Shown: one piece after another, positions 60,901 to 64,000 of the stretch
How positions within the stretch are numbered: position 1 is the stretch's first letter
Layout: every line of letters starts with the position of its first letter
Origin: Niebla homalea
Taxonomy: Eukaryota > Ascomycota > Lecanoromycetes > Lecanorales > Ramalinaceae
Assembly (NCBI GenBank): GCA_019925105.1
Contig: JAHGAU010000003.1
Span: 682,001 to 746,000, forward strand
Direction: 5' to 3'
Length of the DNA: 64,000 nucleotides
Made by a program: the position numbers and the translations under genes
Notes under the pieces: model-generated
Database searches by the model: none
Told to the model about the DNA's origin: nothing
The model's input: the letters and a program-made list of their open reading frames with translations, nothing else

Positions 60901-61100
60901 ATTATAATTTTAAAAGTTAAGCTTATTAAACTTTAATATTACGGTAGCGCTCCGCCGTTTTAATTTACTTAATTATAATAAAAAGGTTCTTAATTAAAAA
61001 GTGAATATCGTTTTCTTATTTTAAGGTTTATTAAGTTAATCGAGTATTTATTATAACGGTAACGTTAAGCCTTTTCCTTAATAAGGAAGAAGAATTAAAA
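58000..61100 (-). pseudogene. Gypsy gag, protease, RT and RNase H remnant
   Basis: Minus-strand RT blocks: FKKDSNLYFYIDYCRLNTV near 59,090-59,035 (family KKKDGSLRxCVDYRxLN), IKNRYLLPLI near 59,030-59,000, and YLNNILIF at about 58,746-58,769 (YLDDILIF with both Asp changed). The RNase H block IETNISNFIIVGIL is near 58,325-58,265 (family IETDASxFAVGxIL). The 5' part (about 61,100-59,400) must contain gag and protease; it is Lys/Asn/Ile-rich with no safe zinc knuckle. It is inactive. Confidence 0.85.
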
Positions 61101-61433
61101 TATTAAATTAACTCCGTTAACGGTACGCCGGCGGGACTAATAAAAGTAAGTATAAAAGATATAACGTTACGGTCTGGATACTTAAGTATTACTTTAATAA
61201 ATATATTAATAATAAGATTAATTCTTAAGGAACTTAAAAAGAATTAAGGTATAATATTTACTTAAGGTAAAGGTAATAATTACCCCGCTTTACGCCTATT
61301 AAATTACGGCTTATAAATGACGCATATTAAGGGCGTTACCAAGGCCCTTTGCCAAGGCCTACCGGCCTACCTTGGCGCAGCAGTATGGCGTATTACTGTA
61401 GCGCCGGCGCAGAGGTGGCGCTAGCTGCTAATA
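61101..61433 (-). repeat. Gypsy (in LINE D) 5' LTR
   Basis: 333 bp. The part 61,320-61,433 keeps unmutated CpA/TpG (GGCCCTTTGCCAAGGCCTACC and on), whereas the inward 200 bp are converted. Confidence 0.95.
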
Positions 61434-64000
61434 CTTATATTAAGATTTCCGATTATACCTTTAAATATTTATACGGATATATATACTATTATTCCTTTAT
61501 TTATATAACTCCGTTAATTAATATAGCAATATTTCCTATATTACCCCGGTATTTACGGCCCGAAACCCCTATTAAGTACGGTCTTTTCGTCCCTGCTTTT
61601 TGCCTCCGGGTTAACGGTAAGGTTTCTTAGTTAAGTTTTTAATTACCTTATTTATCTCCTTAATTAAATTAAATTATAAGAATAAACCCGTAATTATTAT
61701 AAATCTGGCGGCCGCCTTAATACCCCTTTTAATAATAAGTATTTAACGGTAGTCATTAATCCTTACTTTTTTAATTAATCCCGACTTAAGCTCCTTAAAT
61801 AACGGATAGGAAATAAATATATAAGCGGCGTTTTGCTTTTTTATTTATATTTATAGTTAACATCCGTTTAATTACCGGTATATATAATAAAGAGGAAGTA
61901 AACCAAACCGTTTTTACTTATCTTAAGTTAAATTATTAATACGTTATCCTTTTTCCTTATAATCCCGTAACGTTAAAGATACTTATCGGTAACCTTATTA
62001 TTATTTAAAGCTGGACATTATTATTTTTAAGGGATTAATTCTTTATATTTACGTTAACGCTCCGTTTATTGCGTTATAGTTTATTGGGTAATCGTTATTA
62101 AATTTACTTTTATGGTTTTTTTAATTTCTGCTGTTTTTATTTCCGGTAAGAATTTATATACTTTTATATTAACTTTTTAAATATAAATTAGGTTAACTTC
62201 TTTTTTAATTTACTCCAGTTTAACTTCCGTAAAAGGGGTAAACGTTATTTTTTTGCTCCTTTTTATCTGGGACTTTTTATAGTTTTAATAAATATACTCG
62301 TTTCCCGTTAATATAATCGGGTACGTACCCCTTTTAAGCTTCGCTTAAGTAATTATTTAATTAAGGGTTAATTCTATTAATAGTATAAAGACCTCGGACT
62401 TTAATACCGGGACGGAAATCGCTTTATATATTTTATTAATTACTTTTAGGTATTAATTTTAAACCTTTTATAGTTATTCAATGGGCTTCTTCCTATATCC
62501 AGGTATACCTTCGGGTATATATTAAATAACTATTACGTACGTTATAATAAACTTTATTATTACCTAATATATAGTTTTAGCCTTTTCTAAGGTAACTTTT
62601 TACGTTAATACCGTAAGGCAAATAAGACCTTTTTCCTATAAAATTATTTTCCTTTAAATCTTATTTATATAATCCTTTTAATTAAGTCTTTTATTAACTT
62701 AAAAGTTAAGTATTTTAATATTGGATCACGGCTTTACCGCGATATTATTTAATTTACCGTAATTATTATATTATATAACTTTAAACTCTTTATTATATGA
62801 ATAAGCTTATATTTATATGAAGTGGATTAAGCTTTATATATCTTTATTTATTATAAGTAAACTTTATATATTTATTTTAGCTCTATATAGTTTATATAAA
62901 AAACGTATTATAAGTTAAAAGGTAAATATCGTTAATAAAGTCCTTAATTTAAAATTTTTATTTTAGTTTTATTAAATTTTTAATAAACGGGCCGTTAAAG
63001 AATAAAAATAAAAACGGGGAGATAAATAACTTTTAGGGGATTTTTATTATCGCGGGCTTTATTATATTCATCTTTTATCTTAAATTAATTAACGTCGTCC
63101 GGTCGCTTAGGAAACTTTTTATTTAACTTATAAAAAAGGGTAAAACCCCCTTTTTCCGTAAGTTATATAATAGTTTTTAATAGTTTATTTTATTAAACGT
63201 TTTTATTACGTTTAATAAAAAAAAAGTTTATAACGTGTTTCTTCCCCTGGCTTTATACCGTATATACGCCGTTAATTAAGTTTTTAAAAGCTATTTCCGT
63301 TAACCGTTTTTTCTTTATTCCTATTTATTATTTAAAGAGTAACTTATACCTTTTAACGTAGTTATTAAAGATCTTCGTAATTACCGTTTTTAAGGCTTTC
63401 CTTAACGTATAGAAGAATATTATCGGTCTATATAACTTTACCTCCGAATAATCTAATTTAATTAACTTCTTAAGGATTATTATTTTAACCTCTTTAAATT
63501 TATAAGGGTAATACCTTATATCGAAATAGGCTTAAAATAGGTAAATAAAGACCTTCTTAAATAATAGCGTTATTATAGATAGAAACCTGTTTAATATATT
63601 GTTAAGTCCGGGGGCTTTATCCTTCTTTAACCTATTAATTACTTTAATTATTATTTCCTAGGTTATTATTTCCTTTATTATTATTAATTTAAGATATACC
63701 GTACCGTTAATATTTATTAAATTAGCCTCCGGTAACGGGGGAAACAATACTTTTTAAGGGCCTTAATTTTATTATTAAATAAGTTAATTATTATACCGTT
63801 TAACCTTTTAAGGGGTAAAAACTTAAGAATAAGTTTAAGTTTTTTACTTTATTCCCTACTATATTTTATTAGCTTTTAAATATTATGAAAGGAGATAATT
63901 AAATTATATATTATCGATTAAAAGTATATTTATTTAAACCTTCTTAATAATTTTCTCCTTTCCCTTTTAAGTTTCCTTTAACCATATAAGCGTTTCTTAA

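Larger units (their letters stand above)
53811..61433 (-). mobile_element. Complete RIP-dead Ty3/Gypsy element nested in LINE D
   Basis: Two 333-bp LTRs (53811-54143 and 61101-61433) align without gaps, have TATTAG...CTAATA ends (TGTTAG...CTAACA before RIP) and a perfect TSD CTTAT at 53806-53810 and 61434-61438. Minus-strand domains in order: RT about 59,130-58,720, RNase H about 58,450-58,000, integrase about 57,400-56,770. A polypurine tract adjoins the left LTR. About 1.7-2 kb between the integrase end and the 3' LTR is unexplained by standard Gypsy content. Confidence 0.94.
53509..64000 (-). mobile_element. LINE D (Tad1-like), minus strand, split by Gypsy element, partial at window end
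   Basis: The 3' end reads on the plus strand as (GATT)n at 53509-53530, followed by TTATACTACGGGTCTAGCTAAGCTAATTCCGGCGTTCC, the reverse complement of the 3' ends of LINEs A-C. The body is 53,531-53,810 and 61,434-64,000. The segment 61,434-62,100 is the reverse complement of the ORF2 C-terminal region of LINE A (about 15,470-16,010), and RT coding remnants follow to the window end (the opening RT block near 63,470-63,560 lies opposite 13,975-14,060). The 5' end lies beyond the window. Confidence 0.9.

Noticed and set aside
61349..61630. 93-codon plus ORF
   Set aside because: It spans the Gypsy LTR and its junction with LINE D antisense sequence, so it is a chance frame.

Overview
This 64 kb window looks like nuclear DNA of a filamentous ascomycete (Pezizomycotina) with strong repeat-induced point mutation (RIP). 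Two AT-rich compartments (about 1-46,000 and 52,270-64,000) consist almost wholly of dead, nested transposable elements. They enclose one island of normal composition (about 46,030-52,260) with intron-containing genes. In the AT-rich parts CpA/TpG is almost gone and replaced by TpA while CpG survives. Every reading frame is cut by TAA/TAG where Gln or Trp codons would stand, which is the RIP signature.

Left compartment. A complete Ty1/Copia element (378-6602) with 138-bp LTRs, a GGAAG target duplication (TSD) and an initiator-tRNA half-molecule primer site sits inside a dispersed repeat here called X. After about 2.6 kb of degenerate AT-rich DNA comes a 36-kb nest. The outer Ty3/Gypsy element (LTRs 9203-9405 and 45264-45466, TSD GTTAA) was invaded by a second Gypsy (9900-23079, TSD GTAAT), by three full-length Tad1-like LINEs of about 5.77 kb (A 10565-16334, B 23914-31226, C 32501-40294), and by short non-autonomous LTR elements. 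T2 (26685-28189) lies in LINE B, T1 (36095-38115, TSD TAAAG) in LINE C, and T3 (41705-43064, TSD TTATT) directly in the outer Gypsy. T3 is GC-rich, nearly free of RIP and therefore young. It carries a roughly 35-bp-period array of small GC hairpins plus tRNA-like A and B boxes.

Island. From left to right it holds a remnant related to T1/T2, an unclear Ser/Pro-rich minus-strand reading frame, a possible inverted-repeat element, and two convergent genes whose stop codons are 6 bp apart. The first (47787-48870, +, three exons, 297 aa) is a secreted Cys-rich protein with a probable GPI-type C-terminus. The second (48877-51012, -, four exons, 652 aa) is a multi-pass membrane protein with a large Cys/N-glycan-rich loop. 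A large C-rich/G-rich inverted minisatellite and a 16-bp tandem repeat follow, then a second copy of repeat X.

Right compartment. A minus-strand LINE of the same family (D, 3' end at 53509, running past the window end) is split by a complete minus-strand Gypsy element (53811-61433, LTRs of 333 bp, TSD CTTAT). No rRNA, intact tRNA or CRISPR locus was seen. The only genes likely to be functional are the two in the island.
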